Both the position numbers and the translations under genes were made by a program. The notes beneath the pieces are model-generated. The model worked only from the letters and a program-made list of their open reading frames with translations. It did not search any database and was not told the DNA's origin. Below are positions 62,408-64,000 of a DNA stretch of 64,000 bases, piece by piece; position 1 is the first letter of the stretch; every line of letters starts with the position of its first letter. Source of the DNA: PKWO01 sp036384915 (lineage in GTDB: Bacteria; Pseudomonadota; Gammaproteobacteria; Burkholderiales; Burkholderiaceae_D); assembly GCA_036384915.1 (NCBI GenBank), contig DASVLJ010000078.1, positions 124,001 to 188,000 of the forward strand, in the 5' to 3' direction.

Positions 62408-62732
62408 GATGAATTTGGATATGCAAATGGTGTGCCTGCGCCGGCTGGGAACGCTAGATTTCCCGGCTATCCCTTAAAATTCAATGGCTTAGTGTTGATG
62501 GTAATACTGTCGGGGATATCGCAAAGCTCTTGCGGCCGGTATCTTGACGTCCAATTCGATGCTTCGCCTATTGGCTGGGCGTCAATTTGGTGCGTTCCAA
62601 TGCCTCCGGGATCTGTACCTGGCCAAACTTGTGCGGGGTGGCGGCTGGTCGATTTTTGGAAATCCCCTGGCACCGCAGAAGTCTTGGCTTAATATCGGTG
62701 CTTCTCAATTTTAAAATTTTCAAGAACCGCTC

Positions 62733-64000
62733 ATGTCAAGAACCTTTCCACGTGCCATCGCCATTGCCATCGCAATATTTACTCTCGGCGGGTGTGGAGG
62801 TAATGCGGCGGACCACACGGACGCGCAAAACAAGGTTCAAGACAGACAATTAGGTCACAGTGTAAAGCAGTCGAGCTCTCCCTATGCATCCGCTGTGCAG
62901 CAACTGTATGTCGCTTATTTTGGCCGTCCCGCCGATCCGGCCGGGCTGGCCAATTTCGAAAGCGCCCTGGCGGCAGCCGGTGCGCCGTCCGATATTCAGG
63001 GATTGGCCGCAGCTTATGCGGCCAACCCGTCGGTGAAATCGCTGATCGACAGCTTCGGCACGAGCAAGGAATCGCAAACGCTATACGGAAGCGGCAGCAC
63101 GCAGGATTTTGTGACGGCGGTATTCCAGAACGTGCTCGGTCGCGCGCCATTGAGCGCCGGACTAAGCTACTGGTCCAATGCGATCGATTCCGGTTCCTTG
63201 AGCAAGGGCGATGCGGCGCTGGCCATCATGGACGGTGCGCTGACCAATTCCTCGGCGCAAGGAAAGACCGACGCCCAACTGGTCAATAACAGGCTGGCTG
63301 TGGCGGCGAGTTTTACGGACCAGGTGGCGAGTCAGGAGGCGATCAACTTCTACAGCGGGGCGGCAGCGGCCTCGGCCGCGCGCGGCATGTTGAGCAAGGT
63401 CGATTCGAACACCGATATCAGCGTATTCGCTGTGACGGTTTCGTCCACGGTTGCGGCGCTGCTGAACCAGCCGGGCATCAGCCTCGTTGCGGGCAATACG
63501 ACGGCCGCCATTCCTTTAAATGTGCCGATGGGAGTGGTCCTGGATTCGTCCGGGAACATGTACGTAGTGAACGATGCAGAAAACACGGTGGACAAGATCG
63601 CACCGGATGGAAGTTTCTCCATTCTTGCCGGGGCACCTGGAACGAGCGGCGCCGCCGACGGCATCGGCGCTGCGGCCAGATTCTACGAACCGAGCAGCAT
63701 TGCTATCGACGGCAAGGGCAATCTCTACGTCACCGACACCTACTACGACACGATACGCAAGATAACGCCGGACGGGGTTGTCAGTACCGTGGCCAAACTG
63801 GCCGGTGCAAACGATTCTGTTGCGCTGTACTCTCGCGCTGAAGGCGTGGCGGTAGATGGAAGCGGCAATCTTTATGTAGCCGACTACGGGTACCAGACAA
63901 TCAAGAAAATCACACCCGACGGCGTAATCAGTACGGTTGCGGGGCAGGCCGGAATATGCGGTTCTGCCGACGGCGTGGGTAGCGCCGCGCAATTTTGCGA
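62733..64000 (+). CDS. Lipoprotein with DUF4214-like domain and NHL repeats (C-terminus off window)
   Basis: Starts MSRTFPRAIAIAIAIFTLGGC with a lipobox (Cys21). An N-terminal region (about 50-200) has the pattern of DUF4214: VQQLYVAYFGRPADPAGLANFE, then FVTAVFQNVLGRAPLSAGLSYW. From about residue 265 NHL-type beta-propeller repeats follow (GVVLDSSGNMYVVNDAENTV, SSIAIDGKGNLYVTDTYYD, GVAVDGSGNLYVADYGYQ), each with a D-x-x-G-N-hydrophobic-Y-V core. About 422 codons are in the window; the propeller continues off the right edge. Such proteins are surface or extracellular; the ligand is not known. Confidence 0.8.
   Translation, partial: MSRTFPRAIAIAIAIFTLGGCGGNAADHTDAQNKVQDRQLGHSVKQSSSPYASAVQQLYVAYFGRPADPAGLANFESALAAAGAPSDIQGLAAAYAANPSVKSLIDSFGTSKESQTLYGSGSTQDFVTAVFQNVLGRAPLSAGLSYWSNAIDSGSLSKGDAALAIMDGALTNSSAQGKTDAQLVNNRLAVAASFTDQVASQEAINFYSGAAAASAARGMLSKVDSNTDISVFAVTVSSTVAALLNQPGISLVAGNTTAAIPLNVPMGVVLDSSGNMYVVNDAENTVDKIAPDGSFSILAGAPGTSGAADGIGAAARFYEPSSIAIDGKGNLYVTDTYYDTIRKITPDGVVSTVAKLAGANDSVALYSRAEGVAVDGSGNLYVADYGYQTIKKITPDGVISTVAGQAGICGSADGVGSAAQFC

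Noticed and set aside
62330..62692. Plus-strand ORF across the allophanate hydrolase start and the downstream gap
   Set aside because: It overlaps the 5 prime end of a real gene and its promoter region, has no ribosome-binding site and no family resemblance.

Overview
The window is GC-rich bacterial chromosome. The gene complement (PqiABC, DsbD, an OmpR-type two-component pair, a class III ribonucleotide reductase with FNR-type boxes, a urt/urea carboxylase/allophanate hydrolase operon, a lipase-foldase-like protein) suggests a betaproteobacterium of the Burkholderiales, most likely an Oxalobacteraceae/Massilia-Janthinobacterium-type soil or plant-associated organism. This placement rests on gene content and composition, not on a database search. 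I saw no tRNA, rRNA, insertion sequence or CRISPR array.

Layout. (1) 1-7050: an MdtAB-type RND efflux pump (the permease runs off the left edge), an OmpR-like response regulator with its kinase, and a divergent periplasmic Spy/CpxP-like protein; a direct repeat like a CpxR box lies between them. (2) 7123-20679: a housekeeping and envelope block with a glycosyltransferase, a split-PqiA/PqiB/PqiC intermembrane transport operon, three small unknown proteins, an exported peroxiredoxin, DsbD, an exported haem-c-type protein, a ClC channel with CBS domains and a histone-deacetylase-like hydrolase.

(3) 21023-42491: the main accessory region, a biosynthetic cluster. A 3237-residue KS-AT-DH-KR-ACP-C-A-PCP-TE hybrid is followed by two CrtI-like FAD oxidoreductases separated by a flavodoxin, a sterol-desaturase-type hydroxylase, a medium-chain NADP oxidoreductase and a small membrane protein. 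The adenylation pocket reads as an ornithine code. This is the architecture of polycyclic tetramate macrolactam (PTM; HSAF, ikarugamycin, pactamide) clusters, and two FAD enzymes plus one MDR enzyme suggest a 5-5-6 ring system. The divergent arm carries three paralogous small proteins, an ABC exporter with an N-terminal HMA-like domain and a PHA-granule-like protein. The 418-bp divergent spacer holds three unrelated short tandem-repeat arrays. One is five TATTACR heptamers at an exact 10-bp period, placed midway between the two start codons. An FHA plus OmpR-like winged-helix protein at the left end is the obvious candidate regulator.

(4) 42526-49295: an anaerobic ribonucleotide reductase operon in which the glycyl-radical segment is a separate 65-residue ORF. 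Two FNR-type boxes separate it from an acyl-CoA dehydrogenase and a Crp/Fnr-type regulator. Next comes an exported polygalacturonase preceded by four copies of a GntR/FadR-like palindrome. (5) 49360-62384: a divergent lipase-foldase-like gene, then one long minus-strand operon: allophanate hydrolase, urea carboxylase, urtA-urtB-urtC-urtD-urtE and a GntR regulator, with a TTGTATACAA palindrome at its promoter end. (6) 62733-64000: the start of a DUF4214/NHL-repeat lipoprotein.
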